From Pollenia angustigena (lineage: Eukaryota; Arthropoda; Insecta; Diptera; Polleniidae): 64,000 nucleotides of DNA. Under the pieces are notes generated by a model. It saw nothing but the letters and a program-made list of their open reading frames with translations, searched no databases and was not told the origin of the DNA. This document shows positions 53,935-64,000 of the stretch, one piece after another. Within the stretch, counting starts at the first letter, position 1, and every line of letters starts with the position of its first letter. The translations under genes were made by a program, and so were the position numbers. The stretch spans positions 24,514,945 through 24,578,944 of the forward strand of contig OV884059.1 in NCBI GenBank assembly GCA_930367215.1, read 5' to 3'.

Positions 53935-54678
53935 TGACAATATTATGGCTAAAGTAAAATAAACGACATCGATACTATATCTTGTAAATATGGCCTTAAG
54001 ATCAATTTCGACAAAACCAAATAACACTTTACACATAGAACCACTTACTCTGTACGACGAGGACATCGAATCAGTCACATACTTCACCTACCTAGGCGGT
54101 ACCCATGTTGATATACCACACAGGATTAAAAAGGCGAAAGCTGCTTTTGCTGGCCTATATAAGATCTGGCGGAGTAATCAAATCAGCAACGAAACAAAAA
54201 TTCGTCTCTTCAAAAGCAATGTCCTCTCTGTGCTGCTTTATGGATGCAAAATTTGGCTCACGTCTGTTGCAATTAACAACAAGTTGCAAACCTTTGTCAA
54301 CAGATCTCTGCGTCATATTCTCCACATATGGTGGCCACACAACTGGGTATCAAATGAGGAGTTATATCGCAGAACCAAAATAAAACCAATTGCTGTTGAA
54401 ATTCGGGTAAGGAAATGGAGATAGATAGGACACGTGCTACGTTAACCAGCCAACATATGTAGAGAGGCCTTTGATTGGAATCATCAAGGAACGCGAAGAA
54501 GAGGCAGACCACATGGTAGCTGGAGACGAAGTCTTGAAGAAGAAATAAATCTACATCCGGGAAATTTATCATGGAATAGAGTAAAACACTTAAGTTCAAA
54601 TAGAAATGATTGGAATTATTTTGTATTTTCACTATGGGCCCACGATATGGCGTAAAAGCAACAAATAATAATAATAAT
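53935..54678 (+). pseudogene. RTE-like LINE, C-terminal half with (AAT)n tail
   Basis: The frame 53990-54424 reads YFTYLGGTHVDIPHRIKKAK, IWRSNQISNETKIRLFKSNV, LLYGCKIWLTS, FVNRSLRHILHIWWPHNWVS and RTKIKPIAVEIRVRKWR, the thumb/C-terminal region of RTE-like endonuclease/reverse transcriptases. After a stop it goes on with IGHVLR, REAFDWNHQGTRRRGRPHGSWRRSLEEEI. The 3' end is an AATAATAATAATAAT tail (54664-54678). The catalytic RT part is missing. Confidence 0.8.
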
Positions 54679-54679
54679 G

Positions 54680-54889
54680 ACACAAATTTACCATATTATG
54701 GTAAATAATGTTCAAAGTATAGTTAATTTTGAAAATATTTTGGTTGCGTTTTGGGCAAATTATTGTTAATTTCAACTAAATTATGGTCATATTTAACCAT
54801 TATATGGTTACATACAAACATAAACAAATCCAACTAAAGTATGTTGCTCTTAGAATATGGTTACCACCAACCATATTTTTTCTTCGTGT
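54680..54889. mobile_element. 210-bp MITE rich in ACCATATTATGGT
   Basis: The ends are ACACAAATTTACCATATT and, reverse complemented, ACACGAAGAAAAAATATGGT. Inside, ACCATA/TATGGT words repeat. It starts directly after the LINE's AAT tail. A related single end (CACCCAGAGAAAAAAAAAC and CATAATATGGTTAAA) is visible at about 57025-57088 inside the hAT element. The target duplication is unclear. Confidence 0.55.
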
Positions 54890-55189
54890 AGTAGAGAAAT
54901 AACATTTAGCAATAAAAGAAAGATGAAAAAGGGAACAAAATGAGATAGGAATATCTTGCGAAGATGTATGCAGAAAGAAGTTGATTTTCAGCTCTGTACA
55001 ACCCTTATGGAAAAATTTCAACATCTTCGCAAATTGCTTTAAGATGTAAGATATTGACAAGTGTGAAAAGGCTATAAGTCTACTATCTATCATATAGTCG
55101 GTTTCATATTCTTAGTTAAATCTATAGTCCATCTAGTAGTCGGTCCTATATTCTACCCTAATGCAAGTCTTAAGTGGATTCTGCAGTTG
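54890..55189. other. Noncoding stretch with TAGTC-type words
   Basis: TAGTCGG and TATAGTCC words near 55095-55165 resemble the 49860-50840 minisatellite. The 97-residue minus frame has no domain. Confidence 0.35.
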
Positions 55190-57705
55190 GATCTAAAAAC
55201 ATATTTACACTGGAGTCTACAGTTTTTTTGTATGATGTTCCGCTATTCGAACAAAAAGTTGTGGGCTGTTCTTAATGCCTTGTTCCATGTTAACCCTGCA
55301 TTAGTCAGCTCACGTACGGTTGCGATGCGTCAAGTTGTTTTTGGAGCCGGGAACCTTTGGGAGATGTACTGCAGCGCTGCCTTGACTAACTCGTTATCGA
55401 ATCTCAATGTATGACCAATCCATCTAAATCTCCTTTTCAGGATGTCGTACTGGATTTTCTGTTGGTTGGTTCTTCGAAGCAGGTCAGCGTTAGTAAATGT
55501 ATTGGGCCAAAGGCATCGAATAATTCTTCGTAAGCAACGGTTAGTGAAAACTTGCAGTCGCCGTAAGTCGCTATAGGGTAGACCCCAAGTTTCACATTCG
55601 TACAGGAGTATGAGTTTTACACATGTATTAAATACTATGGTCTTCAGTGGTGTTGATATCACAACTGATACCCATACTTTTTTTAAACAATGCTTGGCAA
55701 GACGGACCTTGTTGATTCGTGCAGAAACGTCTACGTTTGTACTGCTGTTCGTGCAGAAATGTCTACGTTTGCACCGCTGTTTATTGTGATTGTGCAGTAG
55801 GGCTATAACCAAATTTTTGGCATAGTACCACGGAGTGGCCAATAATGTTTTAGTAACGAAAACACCTGTCTCCTTTCGTTTTGCGAAAAAAAAACCTCAC
55901 GCAGGGAAGCAAATTTCTAAAACTTTCCAAGAAATTTTGAAACGCGATGAATTGTAAACCGTAGAAAAATTTTAAAATCTAAAGCAGTGGATAAATTCCA
56001 AAATAGCATGAACAAGTTATAGCGCTATTGTTCAGCCTTGGTAACAGAAAGATTGTACATCTTCTATGGTGTTTTTATTGAGAGTAAGACAGGTGGTATT
56101 GGTGGTGTTTATTCTCATTATTTTAGTTTTTCGCAAGTTTTTTTGCAAGCTAACATTGAGAGCATTGTTAAGGAGAGCCTTCAGTTTGCTTTCTATATGT
56201 TCGAACTAGGGATGCCAATCCAGAAATCCCGGATCCCGGGACTTAAATTTTGTAATCCTGGGATTTTCGGGACTTAGTTAGTCCCGAAATTATTAACAAA
56301 CTTTTTTTGTTTTACCTTTTCTTATAAAAAGAAATTCATCATGACATTCCCCCTTGAGAGGATAGGGAACAAAATATTGATTTTTAATATTTATTTGATT
56401 AACTCTGTTAATACTGTCATTGAAAACGAAAGAAAAAAGTTAAACTTTGTTTGTTTTAAGCGTGTCCATAAATTATAAAGAAATTTTTACGATAATGAAA
56501 TAGAAAAATAACTAACCAAATAAATTCAATCAGTACTGACCGAAACATATTCATTGCTGACCGGTCAGTACTGGCCGAAACATCTTCATTGCTGACCGGT
56601 CAGTACTGACCGAACATCTTAATTGCTGACCAGTCAGAATTGACCGAAACATCTTCATATGTACGTTATTTCGGGTAATTTTATTCTTTACTTTATGAGA
56701 ACAATGAAGTACGCGAAAATACTTAATTTCACATGATTTCAATTGTCTAGATTTGCTATTATTTCCTAAGATCATGTCTACATCTAACATAAATTGCTGC
56801 TATAGGTCATCTACATTACAACAAAATCTAGTAGATTTCATTTTAAATCATCCTCAAAATTTATTGCTTTTGCATTGAACAATTTTGACATAAGCGATAT
56901 TTTGTTTTAATAACAAAAACAGCTGGCTGAAAGATTTTTGTGTAACACATACATACATGAAAATAAACAGGCATTTTAAAATTAGAATTACCTTTAATTT
57001 TATTACGGTGACCATAATTTGGTTAAATAAAACATAATATGGTTAAAATTTTCTTTAAAATTTGTTTTGTTTTTTTTTCTCTGGGTGAATATATTAAATA
57101 TTAGCGCAGCCGGTATTTGTTAAGCCATAGAGAAGAAGATCCTTGCGCCCGGCCGAAGGCCGGCTATGGAGAGAATCTTTAGTTAGCAAAGCTGGTATTT
57201 GCAAACCATAGAGGAGAAAATCCATCCACCCGCCGATGGCCGGCTATGCTTTTAAGTTTGTAAACATGTTGTGGACATTACGACACTCTGCAAAGTGTCA
57301 TAACGTCCGCGGACATTACGACACTGCTGATGGACATTATGACACTTTTAAAAGCGTCATATTGTACATGGACACTGTGTCACTGGACGTTATGACATGC
57401 CACTAATAAAAAGCATTTATCTTCTAACTTTCAAAAACCCCGAATCCCGAAAAATCATGGAAATCAGTCCCGATTGACATCCCTAGTTCGAATCTATGTG
57501 TTGAGAGACATAAATCATCAGCATAGTCAAGATCGTTGCGTTTTGAGAAGGGCGTCCACTCAATGCCTTCTGGTGCTTCAATGTTTGTTATTGTCACGAA
57601 ATCAATTAGGAGAAGCAGAAAAAGAAGTGGCGATAGACAACAACCCTGGCGTACTCCCACATCGATAGTAAATGTTTCCAACGTTTGAGCCTTTTATAGC
57701 ACCTG
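55190..57705 (-). pseudogene. RTE-like LINE split by a hAT element
   Basis: From 57681 down, the reverse strand gives TIDVGVRQGCCLSPLLFLLLLIDF and the catalytic LDYADDLCLSTHRFE, where the hAT element at 57485-56207 intervenes. The RT resumes at 56206 with FEHIESKLKALLNNALNV, KTKIMRINTTNTT, then VDVSARINKVRLA, LLYECETWG, RRLQVFTNRCLRRIIRCLWP and RRFRWIGHTLRFD (55842-55330), and ends near RELTNAGLTWNKAL (about 55230). An unexplained 145-bp stretch lies at 55843-55990. A 32-bp tandem duplication at about 55717-55780 repeats CGTGCAGAAAYGTCTACG. Stops and shifts make it inactive. Confidence 0.85.
56207..57485. mobile_element. hAT-superfamily nonautonomous element with 8-bp duplication
   Basis: The ends are TAGGGATGCCAATCC and, reverse complemented, TAGGGATGTCAATCG, with subterminal CCCGGGA/TCCCGA words on both sides. 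The flanks GTTCGAAC (56199-56206) and GTTCGAAT (57486-57493) match in 7 of 8 bases, the 8-bp duplication of hAT. No transposase is seen. Internal features are a 38-bp-period GCTGACCGGTCAGTACTGAC array (56528-56650), a duplicated unit with GGCCGGCTATG (about 57110-57250) and alternating GGACATTACGACACT units (57275-57400). Confidence 0.82.
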
Positions 57706-58062
57706 ATTTTGGGAGTGTAATATACTGAAGTTGACCTTTATTTAATGAATGACCAATGCTTGCGTTTACATTTCAATTTATGCCTCGTAAAAGTTATGTA
57801 TGTATGCTCAAATCATGTATGATCTTACGAATACGTTAATGTCAGGGATGTAAACTTGCACACTCTTAAAATATACAACATGCAGCGCACTATAAATAGA
57901 TTGTATAGTATACATTTAATTAAGATTACAGCCTACAGCAGTGATAGCCACTCCATAGCCTCGAGAGGCAGTCAATAATCGTATTTTTCACACAGACACG
58001 GTCGGCAGTTCACATGTATGCAACAACTTTGTTCGTTTCAAAACATCAGACTATCATCAGTC
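57706..58062. other. Noncoding stretch
   Basis: AT-rich with no recognised feature. The LINE fragment ends before it and a MITE starts after it. Confidence 0.4.
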
Positions 58063-58427
58063 CCCTGCAAATAATAGGACCAGTCCAAACACGCGTGTAA
58101 ACAGTAGTCCACAACGGACCAGGACTAGTCCAAAAGTAACCCAAACGTATGGAAAAAACCTGGTCTATTTAACATAACGATGTCCTAGGAGAGGACCATA
58201 TAACCCACCTTTGGACAACTAAGGAGTAGTTTTAAAACTACTCCATGGTATACTCAAGGATTAGTTTTGAAGTCGTTTAAAAACGAAAGCATGTCGTTAA
58301 AAAACGAAGACATGTCTACAAACACTTTTTAATAATGACATGGTCCATGCTTGCATTACATCGGACCAGTCCATGGAGTAGTCCATTTTATCAAAATGGA
58401 TCAGGTGGTCCCATTTTATTTGCAGGG
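58063..58427. mobile_element. 365-bp MITE with CCCTGCAAATAA ends
   Basis: The left end CCCTGCAAATAATAGGACCA and the right end, reverse complemented CCCTGCAAATAAAATGGGACC, are matched, and GGACCAGTCC-type words recur near both ends. There is an internal tandem of GTCGTTTAAAAACGAA and GTCGTTAAAAAACGAA (58272-58308). The flanks do not show TTAA or a clear duplication, so no superfamily is assigned. Confidence 0.65.
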
Positions 58428-60289
58428 TCTCTGCGACCGCACACATGCACATAATATCTTTGTGTGCGTGCGTTCGGGGCTTTGTATCACTGGTCTAGTG
58501 TATAGCCTTGCATGAATTGTATAAAAATATGGTGAGATTGAAAAGCACCCAATCGTCAAAACCTTAGCCCAGTTTTTAACCGAGAATATAATCCACAGCT
58601 TATCTGGATGCTTGAGTACAATTATTCTATCTCTAGTTTGTACACAACATTTCAATTTTATTTCTTTATTTCCAGTTAATAATCTTAACCTCAAAATTCG
58701 TCTCCCACTTTTCATTAACAGATTATATTTATTATATATTTTATTAGCATACTACAGCATTAAGGCAGAACATCTACGAGCAAAATGACAACGTTGAAGT
58801 TGTGTCTGTCTCATGTACTACGTGTACAATATAAACAAATACTTAATAATAAAAAATTAAGGAAGTTTTGATCTTCTGCATCAATGAGTTGTAAAATTGA
58901 CTTATCACAAACGCAAAAAAAAAAGAAACACACAGTTCAAATTTTAAACTTTACAAAACCTCTTAACAAACTCATATTTTAACAAGTTGCTGTTTGACTC
59001 TCCGCCCTGCTTCCTTTTGGAATTTACCATAGAATATTACGAAAAAACGTTGCTGTTACAACAAGGAAATAATGTTGCTTATTAGATTAATTTTCAAATA
59101 TTATAAATGGAAAATCCGTTTGCTATTACGCGAAAATTAAAAAAAGTACCTCTGCCTTCCCCACCTCCCAAACCACCCTAAAAATATGCAAATTTTTTTC
59201 TTTTCTTGAATATCTAAACTTTTTGTGTAGCCCTGAGTTTCCAATTTTTTATGATTTACTTCGGCAATTACAATTTATTTTCCTTCAGTTTTTATAGAAA
59301 CCAACAAGGGCACCAAAAACATTTTTCAATTTCAATTTTGTTTTTGAATAAATACTACGATGGGTGATTATGATTTAAAGCCTTAAAGAAATATCAATAT
59401 CTATTTCATTTTTAAAGGAGGAAGAAAAAAACGCGAGTGTTAACAATTTTGCAATTTTTCATTTGTGAACATCGAAGCCATTTAAATAAGCCATTAACCA
59501 CAGAAAACAGATCAATTTCTATTCCAATTTTTTTTTTCATTCTTTCATTTGGTTCATGTTTAATAAATCAAACAACTGCCATTGAATGATTTGCTAGAGT
59601 ATTTGGCGGCGGAGGTGGTGGTGGTGCTGCCATTGAGAAAGCAGTTTGATGTTCTGCTAACTACGGCTGTCAAAAGGGATTTAAGCGATTTTTCTTCTTG
59701 TCGCTAATGCCTTTGCCGGAGTTTTCATTTGAGAAATTACTTTTGTTTTGCGTTTAACCGCGCGTAGTAATCAGAAAGTAAGTATGACTATTCACTCAGT
59801 TACATTTCGTTGTTTGCAGCCCCCGCCCAAAACTTTGGCAGCTCATTCGAATGACATACGTTGCGCGTATTTTTGTGATTTTTTGCCTTTGGCTTTGTTA
59901 ATGGCAAACATGTTGCCAAATATTTTCATTTTTTTTATTTTTTATTTCCACCGTTAACGTACACGTTAATAACGTTGTATTGCAAAAATTACACTTTGAA
60001 AAAAAAAAAAAATTGGCATCGCAAAAAAATCCCTTTAGTCATGTTTGACTCTTGTGTTTTACACGCGTCTTTTTGACATTTTACAAAGGAGCTGTTTGTT
60101 TAAGGTCTGGTAGGAGGTTAAATATTTCGCCTTTTTATTCATTGTACTCGTATCAGGTTTATTATTAATTCAATATTCTTTGTGGTGTAATTTTTCAAAT
60201 ATGGTTCAATTTAAAAATAAATATAATGATCAGAAAAAATAGCAGTTATAAGAGGGGGACGAGAGCTTAAAGGATATAAAGGAGGGGGT
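58428..60289. other. Long AT-rich noncoding region
   Basis: Homopolymer runs, a GGCGGCGGAGGTGGTGGTGG microsatellite (59605-59627) and pyrimidine tracts are visible. No exon, element end or RNA gene was recognised. The frames at 58416-58715 and 59748-59957 have no domain. Confidence 0.4.
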
Positions 60290-60679
60290 ATATAAATAAT
60301 GCAGTAAGGAGGTTTTCTAAGATTATATATTGCAATATGGACTAGACTATAGGCTAGACTACTAAACAAATATTTGCAGTAAAATATATTATATAAAAGA
60401 CTGCACTAGAATATAAACTAGACAATATTATACACTAGGATATAAAATACAGAATGGAGTCCCTAATTACCGTGCACCGAAGGAGACAATTGTAATCTGT
60501 CCGTACAAGGAGGGTGTCCTCTCCGTAGACCTCAATGCCTTCCTCATGGAACGTGGCCGGAATAAGGCAACAACATCCATCAAAAGAGGGTGTCCCTTAA
60601 GGACGATTACACTGTACCTAAGAAAGTAGACTACACGCTACCTTACAGTGGACTATACACTAGGGCAGAATGGGCATTT

Positions 60680-60944
60680 TTTCGATAGCCAGGCAGCTCT
60701 GATGTCACTTAGTTCGCATTAAACAACGTCTTTTCTCGATAACAAGATTAAAGAAGAACTATCCAGACTGGGCAGCCTATCTGATATTACCTTAATTTGG
60801 GTCCCTGCGCATGGCGACCATTACGGCAATGAACAGGCAGACGGGCTGGCCACCACTGGAGCTGCTTTGGATATTTCGCAGAATGTGCTAGTCGCAACAC
60901 CCCTGGGAGCTATCAGCAACCAAATCTCCAGACGCTATCTGTAT
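60680..60944 (+). pseudogene. RNase H-bearing LINE, RNase H part
   Basis: The frame reads KIKEELSRLGSLSDITLIWV, then PAHGDHYGNEQADGLATTGAAL and a PLGAISNQISRRYL tail, the second half of a LINE RNase H domain with its G-N-E-x-A-D active-site block intact. A stop lies near the start. It breaks at 60944 where a Jockey 3' fragment intervenes, and continues at about 61190. Confidence 0.8.
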
Positions 60945-61189
60945 TTTTTTTATTGAATCTTTCTTGACGAAAATTACAATTTTTGCAATTGAATTTACTT
61001 AGGAAAAATGGGAGAAGAGAGAAAACTCCCGGGAAATTTTTATTCATAATTGGGCTGAATATGTTTTTAAAGCTTAATCGTAATTGATATTTTTAAGTTA
61101 TTACAAATTTAAAAAAAGCCTGCTAGGTTCTTTTTAGGCTCTGGTGACCTTCTAATTGTATCAGATACCGAGCGATATGGATATGGCTG
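60945..61189 (-). mobile_element. Jockey LINE 3'-end fragment
   Basis: It starts with a short T run (60944-60951, its poly-A tail) and 'TATTGAATCTTTCTT', like the 3' UTR at 31142. On the reverse strand it then has LEGHQSLKRT, matching FEGHQRLKRT at the end of the 816-residue Jockey ORF. Only about 240 bp inserted. The right limit near 61165-61190 is approximate. The 101-residue minus frame at 61123-61428 is a chimera of this fragment and antisense LINE. Confidence 0.75.
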
Positions 61190-61690
61190 ATGATGGATGG
61201 AAGAAACTGGATAGCTGCAGGGCTACCAGGGTAACTTAGACCACATACGACATGAGTCGCTTTGAGCAACTCCAAAATTTCAGTCGCAGGACCATTTCGA
61301 GACTGGTATAGGAACTCGCTGGCTACTGGACAATCGGTAATCATGCTATGAGACTCGGTCTCCCTTTTAATGAAAGCTGCCACAACTGCAAATAGCCTGG
61401 TACTGACGACACAGTATTCCATCCCCAATGGATTGCCCAGTGCTCAATTCAAAAATAAATGGTTTACTTGCAAATTACCTTCTACAAGTACTCTCTTAGA
61501 TATCGCAGGTAAAACTCGACGATTCGGTGAAATATATCAACGCAACGGGCTGACTCTAGCCTCCTAAGTATTGCCCTGGTGTCATGCTTGATCCGGGGTT
61601 TCTACCTTTAAAAAGTTGTGTGGTGTCAAAAGGTAGTCACTGTTGACTCTTCTTGCAGCACGCCTAGTTTTTAGTGTGCTACTACGTTAG
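61190..61690 (+). pseudogene. RNase H-bearing LINE, C-terminal part and 3' end
   Basis: Continues 60680-60944 with RWKKLDSCRATRVT-like sequence, SRFEQLQNFSRRTISRLV, then IGNHAMRLGLPFNESCHNCK (the C-x2-C motif), and after frameshifts LDIAGKTRRFGEIYQRNGLTLAS and a stop at 61567. The 3' UTR 'CCCTGGTGTCATGCTTGATCCGGG' also occurs inverted at 63818-64000. The 3' end is near 61690. Confidence 0.75.
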
Positions 61691-62470
61691 CCAACCAGAC
61701 TATGCACTAGAAAACCCACTTGAATAATATACAATATACACTAAAGAAGACTTTTTTTAAAAAATGTGCAACAATTTCTCATCCGTCGAAAGAGGGAGTC
61801 CGTTTAACTAAGGTGTTAGTTGAGAGATTAAACTGTACTTTACAGTAGACTATACACTCGAATACAGTAGACTATACACTATAGCAGACTTTTTTTTTGT
61901 AATAATATTTCAAATCTTCTCAATATGAATTACTCTCATTTATTATGTTGGATTTGACAGAATATTGTACATCGCCTATTCACTGAGCCGGCTTTCCAAG
62001 CTTGAACCCCTATCCCCGCGGTACTACCCTCATGTCAAAGGGCCAAAAAGCATTTACTCCGCATTCATAGTTACTGTTCAAGGCGAATTCAACTACAGGT
62101 GGTGTCGAAACGCCGCCTTATTTGGACACTTCGAACCAATTTGTTTGGTTTTGTTAGTGTTTTGCTAGGAATGCTTGACTTATCGAACCGTAAACACTAA
62201 CAATGCAATGCAAAAAACCCTTTGCTGGTTTTGTTGTTTTCGGATTGTTGTATTATCGACAACACTTGTTTTTGATTTCCACCTTGATACTGTTCGTAGA
62301 TCCCACACTAGACTTTACACTAGACTCAACCCCAGACTATACACTAGACTACACTAGGCTGTACACTAGACTATACACTAGTCTATAAAATAGATCAATC
62401 ATTAGACAAAAAACTTGGCTATAGGCTCTACACTTGATTATAAACTAGACTTTGGACTATGTACAGACTA

Positions 62471-63440
62471 TTGCTGTATTTTAGCAAAAATTTCATGTAA
62501 TTCTTGAATAACAGAAGCCACTGAACTTTAAAACTGTATTCCATTTTTCATTTCATCTCAAACTCTTGCAACATTTATCTTTTATTGATATTTGCAATGT
62601 CAATGTCAACATTTTCTCATGTAAAACACACAAGTAGGCAAATTACCAACACATTCGGTGTCAAAGGTTAAATCTAACCAAACATTTTCCTCTTTTCAAA
62701 ACCAAAACTTAACAATATCTAAAGGAGCAAATATAGATTTAGTATATCGGAGTAAGATGCCATAGAAGGCATCAACATTGATGGTTATGCCACAAAATTG
62801 TTTGTCAAGCAACAAGCATCATTTGGCAGTAAAATGTTAAAAACCACAATTCAAAGATACACAACAGTTACCAATACAATTACACATATAAGAACACATA
62901 CTCTCATTCTCACACCCAGCTACAAGCGCTTGTGCCAAAGTAATAGAACTTTTGCAACATTTTGATACACATGTCAAATTTGAACTGTCGATAACAAGAT
63001 ATCAAATTGCTTAAAAAAGTTTGTTTGAACATTAAGACACTTTAAAAGGAATACTCATACACATGTGTGTGGGTGTATGCGTGTGTGTACTTCGAATGTA
63101 TCCTTGATAGAACTGGGAAAGTAACTTTTATTTAATGCATTCAAAATATCAATATGCAGTGTAAAGAGTTGTGGAAAAATGTTAAGGGAAAATTTTTAGT
63201 TTTTTTAAACAACAAAAACAAAAAAAAAAAAAACCGGTTGTTAAAGTAAAATATTTGTTTTAGGTTTCGTTGTTAAACACTTGAGGTGTTGTCTTGTTTG
63301 CTTAAATATTGGTTAACCTTAAATTGAGTTTATTAGAGAAATTGAATTTCAAACCTCTTTTAAGTTATTGTGCACTTAAGATTTTTAATGTTTATTTAAA
63401 GAAAAATTAAACTTATAAAAAGTTGGAAAAAAAACTTTAT
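62471..63440. other. AT-rich noncoding stretch
   Basis: A TGTGTGGGTGTATGCGTGTGTG microsatellite lies near 63065. No gene or element end was recognised. Confidence 0.4.
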
Positions 63441-63815
63441 GTACAAGGTGGCGCAAAAGTTATCACCCGAGGTTCTTTGACTGTTATTTTTTTTTAAAGT
63501 GATAAACTTTATTTTTGCTTTTGGATTGGGTTTATTGGATGTCTTAATTTTTCCATTAAGAAGAGAAACTTATACCGATGAAGAAGTCGCCGCCAGAATG
63601 GATGACCATTCGGGCCCGATTTATTGCATTTTCCATTACTCTTACTAGAACTATCGGCGATAGGTTCCCGTATTTTTGACGGATAATTTTTTGAGGACTT
63701 CGATTGCTGCCATAGCTTTTTTTAATAAACTCCACAAAAAGAAGTCTAAACGGCACAGTGAAAATCACCAAAGCGAGAGATAAGAAGATCCGAAAATGCA
63801 GCCCTCCGAATTTCG
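63441..63815 (-). mobile_element. Internally deleted Tc1/mariner-type element
   Basis: The left end has AAGGTGGCGCAAAAGTTATC, a terminus of a Tc1/mariner-type family. The reverse-strand frame (63771-63556) fuses an N-terminal FVEFIKKSYGSNRSPQKIIRQKYG segment directly to a C-terminal RVMENAINRARMVIHSGG segment, skipping the whole catalytic core. This is the usual way such elements become MITEs. The right terminus is lost, probably at the LINE insertion near 63817. Confidence 0.6.
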
Positions 63816-63817
63816 GC

Positions 63818-64000
63818 AGTTGGTTGGATGGTTAACGCGGTAGCACGCTCATAAGCTAGGCTTGCTGCAAATAGAGTCGACAGTGACTCCATTTAAAAAC
63901 CACACAACTTGACAAGAGTAGGAAGCCCGGATCAAGCGTGACACCAGGGGAATACTGAGGTGGCTTGAGCCAGCTCGTTGCTTTGAGATATTTCACCAAA
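63818..64000 (-). mobile_element. RNase H-bearing LINE 3' end, second copy, running off the window
   Basis: The reverse complement reads TTTGGTGAAATATCTCAAAG, 'CCCCTGGTGTCACGCTTGATCCGGGCTTC', then 'AGCAAGCCTAGC' and 'GTGCTACCGCGTTAACC', matching 61510-61690. The 5' part lies beyond position 64000, so the coding region is not visible. Confidence 0.8.

Larger units (their letters stand above)
60290..62470. repeat. Degenerate TAGACTATACACTAGAC minisatellite with embedded LINE pieces
   Basis: Words such as ACTAGACTATACACTAG and GTAGACTATACACT recur at 60340-60480, 60630-60670, 61700-61895 and most densely 62300-62470. The array is interrupted by LINE fragments (60680-60944, 60945-61189, 61190-61690). 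It is the reverse-complement type of the 49860-50840 repeat. The frames at 62175-62388 (TLDSTPDYTLDYT) are translations of the repeat. Confidence 0.75.

Noticed and set aside
58063..58427. piggyBac assignment for the CCCTGCAAATAA MITE
   Set aside because: The flanks are not TTAA. CCC-type ends alone are not enough.
61123..61428. 101-residue minus frame
   Set aside because: A chimera of a Jockey C-terminal fragment and the antisense of an RNase H-type LINE.

Overview
The window looks like a stretch of an AT-rich fly genome, probably a calyptrate dipteran (blow fly or muscid type). The reasons are the density of insect LINE, Tc1/mariner, hAT, piggyBac-like, Transib-like and DINE-like sequence, a short-intron gene with a fly-type start context, and long intron-like AT-rich DNA. 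The species cannot be fixed by reading. There is no sign of bacterial, organellar or viral coding organisation, and no tRNA, rRNA or CRISPR array was found.

The only convincing host gene is a small two-exon gene at 21923-22205 (+). It has a 55-nt intron, a signal peptide, a glycine-rich middle and a threonine-rich tail, encoding a predicted secreted protein of 75 residues. Almost everything else that codes is transposon-derived and mostly broken.

Layout: 0-6 kb holds a DINE-like repeat (1246-2030), a TA-flanked inverted-repeat element (2924-4272) carrying a TTAA-flanked piggyBac-like MITE, and a long palindromic foldback element (4578-5914). 6.9-11.2 kb is a segmental duplication flanking a broken Jockey LINE and Tc1/mariner debris. 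12.9-20.6 kb contains a perfect hAT MITE with an 8-bp target duplication, a piggyBac-like transposase relic, 3' ends of RNase H-bearing LINEs and a 289-bp perfect tandem duplication. 23.4-28.7 kb is one minus-strand CR1/L2-like LINE split by several nested elements. 29.4-30.1 kb is a large inverted repeat.

30.6-38.9 kb is the most informative region. A minus-strand Tc1/mariner-type transposase gene was interrupted twice within a few bases: by a 5'-truncated Jockey LINE with an open 816-residue frame and an 11-bp target duplication, and by a 4.6-kb Transib-like element. The latter has ends starting CACAGTGG, a 5-bp CGTCG duplication, a Transib-like transposase C-terminal relic, and an internal array of about fifteen 200-bp repeats.

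39.4-42.0 kb is a large DINE-like element with tandem units and two inserted MITEs. 42.3-44.5 kb is a plus-strand CR1/L2-like LINE. 44.5-48.1, 50.8-53.9, 58.4-60.3 and 62.5-63.4 kb are AT-rich noncoding DNA that could be intron or intergenic. 48.1-50.8 kb has LINE fragments, a tRNA-derived SINE-like unit and a degenerate TAGTCT minisatellite. 54.0-57.7 kb holds two RTE-like LINE copies, one split by a hAT element. 60.3-62.5 kb is a degenerate TAGACTATA-type minisatellite with LINE 3' ends embedded, and the window ends inside another copy of that LINE in the opposite orientation.

The history is mainly nested insertion. In several cases the empty site can be rebuilt from neighbouring repeats or reading frames, which makes the boundaries firmer than similarity alone. 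Family names rest on recognised motifs, ends and target duplications, not on a database search.
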